The notes under the pieces: generated by a model | What the model was told of the DNA's origin: nothing | Database searches by the model: none | What the model saw: the letters and a program-made list of their open reading frames with translations, nothing else | DNA from: Bacillus sp. CHD6a | Lineage (GTDB): Bacteria; Bacillota; Bacilli; Bacillales; Bacillaceae_I | Assembly: GCF_001293645.1 (NCBI RefSeq) | Contig: NZ_LBMD01000007.1 | Span: 1-64,000, forward strand | Length of the DNA stretch: 64,000 nucleotides | Reading direction: 5' to 3' | Made by a program: the position numbers and the translations under genes | Shown here: piece by piece, positions 8,338 to 16,014 of the stretch | Position numbering within the stretch: position 1 is the first letter of the stretch | Layout of the letters: each line of letters begins with the position of its first letter

Positions 8338-8843
8338 ATTTCTCTCCCTCCCATCTTTTTTTCCAGCGCCTTTAAAGCCCTATGGTAGCTGAGATTCACT
8401 TTACTCTCACTCCAATTCAGAGCTTGCGCAGTTTCTAGAACAGACAGCTCGTTAATTCCCCTTAACAAAAGTACGTCATAATAGCTTTGCTTAAGCATTC
8501 TTATTGCCATATAGAGCTCCAGCTTCCTTTCACTTAAACCCACAATTTCCTCTGGGGATTCCGAACCCTTTGCTGTCAAACTGAATTGTAAATATCGATT
8601 TCTTTTTAGCTCTTCTTTCCTTCTCTTTCTACTTTCATCAATCGCCACATTTCTGGCAATACTTATCAGCCAAGTTCTAGGGTTTGATTTACCCTTAAAT
8701 TTATGTATGTTTTTTACTGCCTTAACAAAAGTCTCTTGTACAAAATCCTCCACATCCATACAGCCCGTGTAATAGATTAGGAAATTGTAAATGTCATTAT
8801 GATATTCTTTGAACCAATCAGTTATCTCGTTTTCTTCTCTCAT
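8334..8843 (-). CDS. ECF-type RNA polymerase sigma factor (cargo)
   Basis: Sigma-70 family protein of 169 aa with only regions 2 and 4. Region 2 includes DVEDFVQETFVKAVKNIHKF and RTWLISIARNVAIDESRKR; region 4 includes LLLRGINELSVLETAQALN and WSESKVNLSYHRALKALEK. The ATG at 8843 follows GGGGGAG; an ATG ten codons upstream has none. It is coupled to the downstream anti-sigma candidate. A matching ECF promoter lies upstream, suggesting autoregulation. Cargo of a Tn7-like transposon; the regulon may include the neighbouring transporter, though I see no clear matching promoter there. Confidence 0.9.
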   Translation of the reverse strand: MREENEITDWFKEYHNDIYNFLIYYTGCMDVEDFVQETFVKAVKNIHKFKGKSNPRTWLISIARNVAIDESRKRRKEELKRNRYLQFSLTAKGSESPEEIVGLSERKLELYMAIRMLKQSYYDVLLLRGINELSVLETAQALNWSESKVNLSYHRALKALEKKMGGREI

Positions 8844-8875
8844 TCTTTCTCCCCCATGAACCCATATACTCATTA

Positions 8876-8901
8876 GACGATAGTTTTCATTAATTCTTTC
8901 A
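8876..8901 (-). promoter_or_regulatory. ECF-type autoregulatory promoter candidate
   Basis: On the minus strand TGAAAG (8896-8901) is followed after 16 bp by CGTC (8876-8879), close to the Bacillus ECF pattern TGAAAC-N16-CGTC. It lies 33 bp before the sigma gene start. Confidence 0.55.
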
Positions 8902-8960
8902 CTTGAATATAAATTTTTTCATGTGTAATTAGTTATTTTTAATCCTTTTAAGATTTTAAC

Positions 8961-8992
8961 AGAAAAAAGACACGTTGATTTACAACGCGTCC
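8961..8992 (-). terminator. Terminator downstream of cargo membrane protein
   Basis: GACaCGTTG (8969-8977) pairs with CAACGcGTC (8983-8991) with one mismatch, then a minus-strand T run. It would end transcripts arriving from the gene at 9144-9548 and separates them from the sigma operon. Confidence 0.7.
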
Positions 8993-9029
8993 AAAGGAGT
9001 AGAGTTTAAATGGTGGCTGCACTTTTACT

Positions 9030-9110
9030 CCTCAAATGCGCCAGATTGCCGAAGACTCGATTTTCGAGATAACTTTTATATGTTCTTCGGAAGCTCCTAG
9101 TTTGTTGAGG
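9030..9110. other. Nested inverted repeats in cargo intergenic region
   Basis: Three nested arm pairs: CCTCAA (9030-9035) with TTGAGG (9105-9110); CCGAAGA (9049-9055) with TCTTCGG (9084-9090); CTCGA (9056-9060) with TCGAG (9064-9068). It may be a small structured RNA, part of a 3' untranslated region, or a short repeat remnant. Confidence 0.4.
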
Positions 9111-9143
9111 TACAATTTCAAGCAGTTGATAATAAAATTTATT

Positions 9144-9548
9144 TTAATTTTTATCAATCAATCCGTCACCTCGCAATTGCCCCCCATGCGGTAACGATAT
9201 CCAATCTAAACTGTAAATGTTATTCTTTGACTCATCTTGATATTTTGCTGAAAAAGAAATAACATACTCTTGATTTTCTTCTATAAGATTATATACATTA
9301 GCATCCTTAATTAATACCTTAAATGTTTCTCTATTTTCACTTTCTTCATAAGCATTATAGCCTATAATCCACATTTGAAGATATTTTCCTGGTTCAACAT
9401 GATAACCTTTTTCCTCTATATACATTCCGCCAAAACTTTGACTGGAATACACATTCTCACTTCTAGCTCCAATAAAATAATAAAGAGCAATTAAAACCAT
9501 TGGAATTAGGACAACTATCAGGATTAATATAATTTTCCTATCTCTCAT
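9144..9548 (-). CDS. Small membrane-anchored protein of unknown function (cargo)
   Basis: Protein of 134 aa with one N-terminal membrane helix (about residues 6-27, ILILIVVLIPMVLIALYYF) and a hydrophilic domain expected outside the cell. No lipobox cysteine follows the helix, so it is not a lipoprotein. AGGAGGGTG precedes the ATG. It lies 187 bp downstream of the ABC ATPase on the same strand and ends at a terminator. I do not recognise the family. An accessory or immunity protein of the transporter is possible, but that is context only. Confidence 0.6.
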   Translation of the reverse strand: MRDRKIILILIVVLIPMVLIALYYFIGARSENVYSSQSFGGMYIEEKGYHVEPGKYLQMWIIGYNAYEESENRETFKVLIKDANVYNLIEENQEYVISFSAKYQDESKNNIYSLDWISLPHGGQLRGDGLIDKN

Positions 9549-9665
9549 AGTACACCCTCCTTTCTAAACACCTTATTCAAGAAACCTACCCTATTACTTA
9601 ATACCAATTATTTCATAATCTAAAAATTCCTACAATATGATATTTTCTTTGGCCACGCCAAAAAT

Positions 9666-9694
9666 GGCGCTGATCCTTGTTCCTGGATTGCGCC
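9666..9694. repeat. Short GC-rich imperfect palindrome
   Basis: GGCGC..ATCC pairs with GGAT.GCGCC around a short loop, in AT-rich surroundings between the ABC ATPase and the small membrane protein. It resembles short dispersed palindromes I recall from Bacillaceae. No T run follows on either strand, so terminator function is doubtful. Confidence 0.45.
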
Positions 9695-9735
9695 CTTTAA
9701 TTGAATATGGTCCGGAATTACATCTCTTTATAAAA

Positions 9736-10347
9736 TCAACTTTTCCAAAGAGAAACTTTACCATTATTAAAATGCAATATTTCATCAAAGATATGGAGTT
9801 TATCCTGGTCCAATCCATGAGCAGCAATTACAATTATCTTTCCTTCCATTTTTAATTTCTTTAGTGTATCAATGGTTTGATTCAAATTTTCTTCATCCAG
9901 TGCATTGAAAGGCTCATCCAGTAATATCAACTCTTGATCTTCCATTATCGCTTGACATAAACCTAACCTTTGCTTCATCCCTAATGAATATTCTTTCACT
10001 ATTATATTACGATCCTGAAATAAATTTACTTGCTTAAGGGATGCCTTTATTTGCTCTTGTGATGTTTTATTCTTGATGGAAGCAAGGTAATTCAGATTAT
10101 ATAATCCGCTTTGATTTTCCAGGAATTCTGGATTTTCAATCATTACTCCAATGTCTAAGGGTTTGCTGTACTTTATAGTTCCAGAACTTGGTTTAATTAA
10201 CCCACCTATTAAACGAAGAAACATTGTTTTTCCGCTTCCGTTATGCCCTTTTAATAAATAGATATTTCCACTTTCGAATTTCATTGTAATATCTTGTAAA
10301 ATCACTTTCTTTTTTATTCGTTTTGAAACATTCATTAAATGAATCAA
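9736..10347 (-). CDS. ABC transporter ATP-binding protein (cargo)
   Basis: ATPase subunit of 203 aa, single domain. Walker A is GHNGSGKT, the signature YSLGMKQRLGL, Walker B ELILLDEP, and the H-loop histidine lies in AAHG. The family start IHLMNVSKRIKKK favours TTG 10347, about ten bases behind GGAG; an in-frame GTG upstream is too close to that site. It follows two permease genes and forms an operon with them. The short ATPase with two separate ABC-2-like membrane subunits resembles exporters for antimicrobial peptides or self-immunity. Substrate unknown. Confidence 0.9.
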   Translation of the reverse strand: MIHLMNVSKRIKKKVILQDITMKFESGNIYLLKGHNGSGKTMFLRLIGGLIKPSSGTIKYSKPLDIGVMIENPEFLENQSGLYNLNYLASIKNKTSQEQIKASLKQVNLFQDRNIIVKEYSLGMKQRLGLCQAIMEDQELILLDEPFNALDEENLNQTIDTLKKLKMEGKIIVIAAHGLDQDKLHIFDEILHFNNGKVSLWKS

Positions 10348-10365
10348 AAATACCACACTCCTTAT

Positions 10366-11001
10366 TTATAAACACTCTTTGTATCTCCCTGCAAAAATAA
10401 CTGAAATAACCAATAGAGGTGTAGCAACCATTAGATAAAGCATCAAAAGATAATCCAACAAAGATTCAGACATTCCAAAATGCCAAACGATATTAATAAT
10501 GGTTGCAATTGATAGAAAGTTCATTCCTATATTAAGAAGAATCGCTAATGTATGATTGGAGAAAAGTAAATAAAGCAATGCATAGAAAAAATAGACATAT
10601 AAGCCAAATAAATAAAGGTATAAAAAGTGAACAATTGAATTAAAAGATAAATCAATTTTAATGTTAAATATAAACGCAAACATGGTTATTAATACTATGG
10701 TTGTTAGGACGTAACTCAAACTAATAACCATACCTCTTCTAATTATTTCAAGAGTTAATTTTCGTTGGTATCGAACAAAAATCATTGGTTCCAAAAATTC
10801 TCTTCTTGTACAAAAAATAAGTAACGCTATAAAAATGGCATTGTTAAAGAGTAGTTTTTGAGATTTCGTTAGAGTCAAATAGAGCATAGTATCATTTATT
10901 GCATAGGGATGACTTGAAATGTTTCTGTACTCTAAAAGAACATAACTAAATACACAAATGTAACAGACCATCCATATTAACAAGCTTTTTGAGACTTTCA
11001 T
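10366..11001 (-). CDS. ABC transporter permease, second subunit (cargo)
   Basis: Protein of 211 aa with about six hydrophobic segments: near residues 8-25, 45-62, 85-112, 122-145, 152-172 and 180-203. No conserved motif is recognised. Its ATG overlaps the stop of the first permease by four bases and it lies 18 bp before the ATPase, so the three are translationally linked. Probably heterodimerises with the 289-aa permease. Confidence 0.75.
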   Translation of the reverse strand: MKVSKSLLIWMVCYICVFSYVLLEYRNISSHPYAINDTMLYLTLTKSQKLLFNNAIFIALLIFCTRREFLEPMIFVRYQRKLTLEIIRRGMVISLSYVLTTIVLITMFAFIFNIKIDLSFNSIVHFLYLYLFGLYVYFFYALLYLLFSNHTLAILLNIGMNFLSIATIINIVWHFGMSESLLDYLLMLYLMVATPLLVISVIFAGRYKECL

Positions 11002-11867
11002 ACGATATATTCCTTTGAATGCACTTTAATATTTAATAGATATAAAATTGTACATAATGCTATCAGGAAAATAGGTAAGGATAATGCGAAAGACAGAAAA
11101 TACTTGATGGTACCTTCTTGAATAGGCATATATAAAATCAACAAATAAAAATCACTCCGTAATACCGCACCAACAATTCCTAACCCACTCATTATGTTAT
11201 TCAAATTCATTTCAATAAAAGCATCAATGAACATCGTAAGTGTATAAACAATAATAGGAAATGCCTGAATAAAATATTTATTCTTTAAGAGGAAGGAAAG
11301 TAATGTTGTTATTCCTACAAGTAGATAGATAAATGTAATCAATAATAAAATGTGTCCTATCATTTGCCATGGATTCATGTTAATCCATAAGGTTGCTCTC
11401 TGCGTTGAGTAAACAGCCCCTGTAATATAAGTGAAAAATGCTAGTACACTAAAATAACAGACGATAAAGGAGAATATATAAAGAAATTGAGCCTTTAAGA
11501 CTGTTTGAAGATATTTTTTATACACCACTCTGGCCATAATTAAATTTCCGTATCCTGATAGTAAAACCGAATGGGTTTGAAAACCGAGATGGATTCCAAA
11601 ACCAATTAGAAGTAATATAACGAAGATAATATAATAGTCTGTTGACGACAAGAACTTATCAAAAAACGCCATAGATGTATAACTATTATATATTTCAATC
11701 GTAGTCGCTAAATTCATGTCTTCTTGTGGAGATTGGATTTGTTCCGCCCATTGTTTTTTTTCTACAAAAGTCATGTAATAACTAAGAACAACTGGAATTG
11801 TAATGACAACTGCAATAAATATATTAAATTTTGACTTAAAATATCTCACTAATTCTTTTTGTAACAA
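10998..11867 (-). CDS. ABC-2-like transporter permease, first subunit (cargo)
   Basis: Protein of 289 aa with the usual ABC-2 layout: a first helix near residues 14-32, a loop of about 55 residues, then five further hydrophobic stretches (about 74-95, 125-150, 170-195, 200-220, 250-275). It starts at TTG 11867 behind AGGAGGAG. A -10 box TATAAT lies at 11897-11902 without a convincing -35. First gene of the transporter operon. Confidence 0.8.
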   Translation of the reverse strand: MLQKELVRYFKSKFNIFIAVVITIPVVLSYYMTFVEKKQWAEQIQSPQEDMNLATTIEIYNSYTSMAFFDKFLSSTDYYIIFVILLLIGFGIHLGFQTHSVLLSGYGNLIMARVVYKKYLQTVLKAQFLYIFSFIVCYFSVLAFFTYITGAVYSTQRATLWINMNPWQMIGHILLLITFIYLLVGITTLLSFLLKNKYFIQAFPIIVYTLTMFIDAFIEMNLNNIMSGLGIVGAVLRSDFYLLILYMPIQEGTIKYFLSFALSLPIFLIALCTILYLLNIKVHSKEYIV

Positions 11868-12145
11868 ATCGCTACTCCTCCTAAAAATGTATTGTATTAT
11901 ACTAGAGATTAGATGGCCTAAAATCTCCTTTTAAACCATTTATTGGATAAGATCCGATTAGAAATGTATTTTCAGACATAGCGTTTTACTTTTCAGGTTT
12001 TCTCTTGATTCCAAAGATTAATTCCTTTATCTTTATTTTGAATATTTCTACTTCCCCTAAATATCTCTATTAACCAATATTCGGCTACCACCCTTAAAAT
12101 CCCTTTAAACAATCCTACCATTCGAATCCATCCCTGTTTAAATTG
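11868..12145. other. Intergenic region between cargo and tns operon
   Basis: AT-rich. It holds the minus-strand -10 box TATAAT for the transporter operon (11897-11902). A 63-codon minus-strand frame at 11993-12184 overlaps the tns terminator and lacks a ribosome binding site, so I do not call it. Confidence 0.6.
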
Positions 12146-12184
12146 AAAAAGCTTGTTCAACAATCTGGCCCGATTGCTGAACAA
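12146..12184 (-). terminator. Terminator of the tnsABCD operon
   Basis: TTGTTCAACAATC (12153-12165) pairs with GATTGCTGAACAA (12172-12184) with one mismatch. A minus-strand T run follows. It lies 57 bp past the tnsD stop. Confidence 0.9.
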
Positions 12185-12240
12185 AGATTAATCTGGATAC
12201 TTCCAATTAGGACCAGCACAATAACATTTTTTTCTTTATT

Positions 12241-14277
12241 TTATATATTCTTCTGCCTCTTACTTATATACTCTTCTAAATCAGGTTTTATTTTTTTAAA
12301 ATTCTTGGCTTCTATTGCACAAGATTCCCTCAATTTCTCCCATCTCACGTAATTATGTTCTTCTAACATTTGATCTATCACGATGCAACAACGTCTAATC
12401 CGAAACTCTCGAACTGTTTCTGTAATTTCATTAAGCAACTTGTTAGTCTTTGGTAATTTTTCCACATAACTTTTGATTGAGAGGTTGAATATATTTAATC
12501 GTTTGCTAAATAGTTTACCTGTAATTCTAGTTGGCTTTTCTAATGCTATTAATTCTGGATAAACTTCCTTTATCTCTTGGTAATATTCTTGATCGCGTAA
12601 ATTCCAGTCAGTTGCATTTGTTACCGTTGTTGCCTGACGTGTCTGAGGTAAATTAGCATCAAACCATTCTTTATCATTTTCAGATAGATACTTACATGCT
12701 CTTTGGAATTTTCGCCATAGCTGTGTTCTCGTAACATCAGGGCATTCCTTTATTGCTTCTGATAACAAGGAACGATAATATTCAATACGGTTTTCAGTAT
12801 TATTTTTTAAAGTAACATTCGGATTATTCGGAGTATGCAGGGTATCACGTTTTGAAGGGAATTTGGCATCAAGCCATTCTCTATCATGATTATATAAATA
12901 TGTAAAAGTTTTCTTTAAATCCGTTTGAAATTGCTTTCGGTTAGCATCCGGGTATTTCTCTCTCCACTCTAATAATTCTGCACGATATTTTTCAGTGAGT
13001 TCTGGGGATGTTATTTGAAGATCAATTAGTTTATAAATTGTCCTTTCACTTACATCTAACTCTGACGCAATTTCTTTACGACTTATTTTCATATTTACTA
13101 ACTCTTCAAATTTTTCTTCCCATACATTGCCATAAGCTGTTATACGACTTTTACGCCACTTATCTTCCTCATTCTTATCTGGCCCTATTCTTGTATATTC
13201 AAAACCACATGAACATGAAAATTTACCAACAGGAACGTCCTTCTTATTATTTCTTATCAATTTCACCTCTGATATTACCAAATCTTTATAATGCTTCGCT
13301 GCTTTATTCAAACAAGGCCAAGGTCCACTCCCGAATGGACCATTATCTTCTTTTATTTCTAAAAACGAGTCAATATCTTGAACAAAGAAATATAGTAAAA
13401 GCAAATGACGAAATGGATGTACACTATTCCTCGAATAATTAGTAAGCATTATTTGCAACCATTGATTTTGTCCTTCAACTTTTACTGGTGACTCATACTT
13501 TTCCAAAAAACCCGGTGGAAACTTTGATAAAAAGGCTTTAAAAAGTTCTTCTCTTTTCAATCTAGTATTTGACAATATCCAATTATTTTCTCTCAAGAGC
13601 GTCCTATACTTTTGAAAGACTTTTTCGACGCTAAATTGGTTGATTGGTATTTGCAGTAATCGATAAGCCATTTTAGCTAACTTAACTTGTACCTCTTTGA
13701 ATTCACAGGAATCACTTTCCTGTAAATCAGATAAATCCATTTTTCTTGTATCAAATCTTATGTACCCATGCCTGCTAAATACTCTATAATCAACCGGATA
13801 CATCTTCAGTTTCATTTCATGGTGTGGACAATAATCAATACCTTGAAGCTGATGCTCACGGTGAACATATGGTTCACTGTATATATTAATATCGTTGTTG
13901 GCGCACTTTGAACAATAATATAACCCTTGTTTCCTACTAATTTTACTACCTGAAATTCCCAATCTCCCATGTATACCTTGTCCATTTGTACGGACATCTT
14001 CTAATACTTTCTTTTGACGCTCAATCGTAATAAATGGAGCGAAATATGGATATATTGTATTTTGGGCTAATAAGCTCTCTACTGAATAATTACTCCCCAA
14101 ATTTTGCACCAATGTAGAGAAATGACTCCCAAACTCTATACTTGGTACAACGGTTCGACTTTTGAATAATTCCTCTAATGTATCTACAAAGTTGATATTA
14201 CCATTATAAAAATGATAACGGCTGATAGCGGAATAAATCAATTCATTCGGGTAAGGATCAGTAAAAAACGGGAGCAA
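12241..14277 (-). CDS. tnsD: Tn7-like target selector TnsD/TniQ
   Basis: Protein of 678 aa. The N-terminal TniQ domain opens LPFFTDPYPNELIYSAISRYH and holds a zinc-binding cluster, CSKCANN...DYCPHH (about residues 130-165); a further CSCGFEY lies near residue 365. A helix-turn-helix-like segment, SRKEIASELDVSERTIYKL, follows near residue 415. Two C-terminal units share the pattern Q...LKK/RACKYL..HD/ND.EWLDA..P (around residues 465-500 and 545-580). In Tn7, TnsD binds the chromosomal att site and recruits TnsC. Start TTG 14277 is chosen by family alignment and GGTGAT upstream. Last gene of the tns operon, 48 bp past tnsC. Here it presumably recognises nrdJ. Confidence 0.93.
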   Translation of the reverse strand: MLPFFTDPYPNELIYSAISRYHFYNGNINFVDTLEELFKSRTVVPSIEFGSHFSTLVQNLGSNYSVESLLAQNTIYPYFAPFITIERQKKVLEDVRTNGQGIHGRLGISGSKISRKQGLYYCSKCANNDINIYSEPYVHREHQLQGIDYCPHHEMKLKMYPVDYRVFSRHGYIRFDTRKMDLSDLQESDSCEFKEVQVKLAKMAYRLLQIPINQFSVEKVFQKYRTLLRENNWILSNTRLKREELFKAFLSKFPPGFLEKYESPVKVEGQNQWLQIMLTNYSRNSVHPFRHLLLLYFFVQDIDSFLEIKEDNGPFGSGPWPCLNKAAKHYKDLVISEVKLIRNNKKDVPVGKFSCSCGFEYTRIGPDKNEEDKWRKSRITAYGNVWEEKFEELVNMKISRKEIASELDVSERTIYKLIDLQITSPELTEKYRAELLEWREKYPDANRKQFQTDLKKTFTYLYNHDREWLDAKFPSKRDTLHTPNNPNVTLKNNTENRIEYYRSLLSEAIKECPDVTRTQLWRKFQRACKYLSENDKEWFDANLPQTRQATTVTNATDWNLRDQEYYQEIKEVYPELIALEKPTRITGKLFSKRLNIFNLSIKSYVEKLPKTNKLLNEITETVREFRIRRCCIVIDQMLEEHNYVRWEKLRESCAIEAKNFKKIKPDLEEYISKRQKNI

Positions 14278-14325
14278 ATAAATCACCACACTTTTATATT
14301 TCCAGTAAAATTAGCAATTTTAAGT

Positions 14326-16014
14326 TCAGAATAGTTCACTAATTGGATCTTTAATAAAGTTATTTTGTTTTAGATAATCATACGGATGTTTTTTCTTTGC
14401 CAAGGCTTTTTCTCTTAATTCTAATAAAGGCAAATTGATCACTTTACTTTCTTTTAAAACAACATTCTGGAGCTGTTTTTGATTCATTTCCATAGCCTGT
14501 TGAATAACTTGCAGTTTTAATTGATTATATTCGATATCCATGGGATTTTTCTCGACAGTCTTTGCAACTAATTTTCGTATATCATTTGCATCCAAAGCAG
14601 TAAAAATCCCTAAAGCAGCTATTTCCACACTTAAATTTTCAATCGTATCTCGACGTTTATAATCTATTGTGTTTAAACGCTCTTTCATCGCGTCTTTAAC
14701 TTTACCTTCGTATTCAGTGCCTTTCTTATGAATAATCATAAGATCGTCAAGATTTATCATAATATCCTCATATTTGTACATCGCTTTTATATTATTTTTC
14801 CTAATTGCATTAAGCATTGGCTGGATAATTTTCATATCGACCTTTGCTGTTTGTCTCAGCACCTGTGGAGTTATTTTTTCATATATATTCTTTTCATCAA
14901 ATAACACTCGTTCTTGTGCAAGAATAAATAAATTCACAGCCACTGCAGTAATGCCCTGACACTCATCATAAAAAGCCTTCTTAAGCTCGTCAGACAGCTC
15001 TGTTTGTTCTTTTAAGCACTGTATATTCCAAAGTGTTTCTAAAAAGAATTCCCATTCCTCACTGTCTTCAGCCATTCGATCCCAGAAAATCGACCCATCA
15101 CTTGCTGCTCTACGTGCTTGGCGAAAGTTTCCTTTAAATAGTAATTGTGCCTTCGGAGTTCCAATTAATACCATTGGTATTCCTACAGTATTAGACAATG
15201 TAACAAAGAAATTCAACATTTCTTCCTGTTCCTCTTCGGAATTTAAGAGATGCTGGAGTTCATCAATGACCAACACACCAATACCATATAAACTCGCGAG
15301 TGAAGTCATATACAATAGCATTGTTGATGTCACTCGTTGGAAAGACCCAAACTTCTCCAAATAGTGAGTACCTAGCAAATCATCAATTGCTTTAAAAAAA
15401 CTTTTGCATAATGTTGACAAGTTTCCATCATAGGGACAATCTATTTTTAACCAAACAATTTGAGTACGATTAAAAAATTGATCTTTATATAATTGATGCT
15501 TAATAACTTGAGGATACATTAGCAACAAACGTTCAATCGCAGTTGTTTTACCAATACCAGAAATACCAATAATCGCTAAACTATCAGCCGTAGACCGTAA
15601 ATGTTTGAGCTGTTCTTCAATATATTTATGAGCCCCTTCCTCATCTTCACGTAGCTCGTGTAACAGCCGAATACGTTCTAAAAAGGTTTTATCTAAAGGA
15701 TTGCGTGCTAAGTATCCTCTTCGAGTTAAAGTTGATAAACGACGTTCTACTTCAAAATGACTGGGCAATGGTTGAATAAAGTTTTTAATACGTTTCAATA
15801 CATGGTAACGAATGTTTGTTTCTCTTTTTTTATCTTGTTCAGTAATCCGTGGAGTGACCATAAATCGTTCCAATACATCATCTTCAGTAAAAATGGGTGG
15901 AAGGGCTTCAATAAATGGATTGTTACAATACTCAGGCAGTTCTTGTTCCTTATAATCCGCCTCTTCAAAGTCACCTTTTAATACTAGGTCATTTACCTTT
16001 TCCATATTCCTCAT
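14326..16014 (-). CDS. tnsC: Tn7-like AAA+ regulator TnsC
   Basis: ATPase of 562 aa that links the target selector to the transposase. Walker A GISGIGKT is at residues 150-157, Walker B GVLVIDELQHLL near 246-257, and a sensor segment, MVLIGTPKAQLL, follows. The N-terminal 130 residues probably contact TnsB/TnsA; the C-terminus is helical. It overlaps the 3' end of tnsB by 26 bp; an ATG three codons further in (16005) is an equal start candidate. Apparently intact. Confidence 0.93.
   Translation of the reverse strand: MRNMEKVNDLVLKGDFEEADYKEQELPEYCNNPFIEALPPIFTEDDVLERFMVTPRITEQDKKRETNIRYHVLKRIKNFIQPLPSHFEVERRLSTLTRRGYLARNPLDKTFLERIRLLHELREDEEGAHKYIEEQLKHLRSTADSLAIIGISGIGKTTAIERLLLMYPQVIKHQLYKDQFFNRTQIVWLKIDCPYDGNLSTLCKSFFKAIDDLLGTHYLEKFGSFQRVTSTMLLYMTSLASLYGIGVLVIDELQHLLNSEEEQEEMLNFFVTLSNTVGIPMVLIGTPKAQLLFKGNFRQARRAASDGSIFWDRMAEDSEEWEFFLETLWNIQCLKEQTELSDELKKAFYDECQGITAVAVNLFILAQERVLFDEKNIYEKITPQVLRQTAKVDMKIIQPMLNAIRKNNIKAMYKYEDIMINLDDLMIIHKKGTEYEGKVKDAMKERLNTIDYKRRDTIENLSVEIAALGIFTALDANDIRKLVAKTVEKNPMDIEYNQLKLQVIQQAMEMNQKQLQNVVLKESKVINLPLLELREKALAKKKHPYDYLKQNNFIKDPISELF

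Noticed and set aside
9630-9827. Minus-strand 65-codon frame at the end of the ABC ATPase gene
   Set aside because: A shadow of the ATPase gene in another frame, crossing the short palindrome.
11993-12184. Minus-strand 63-codon frame between cargo and tnsD
   Set aside because: Overlaps the tns terminator hairpin and lacks a ribosome binding site.
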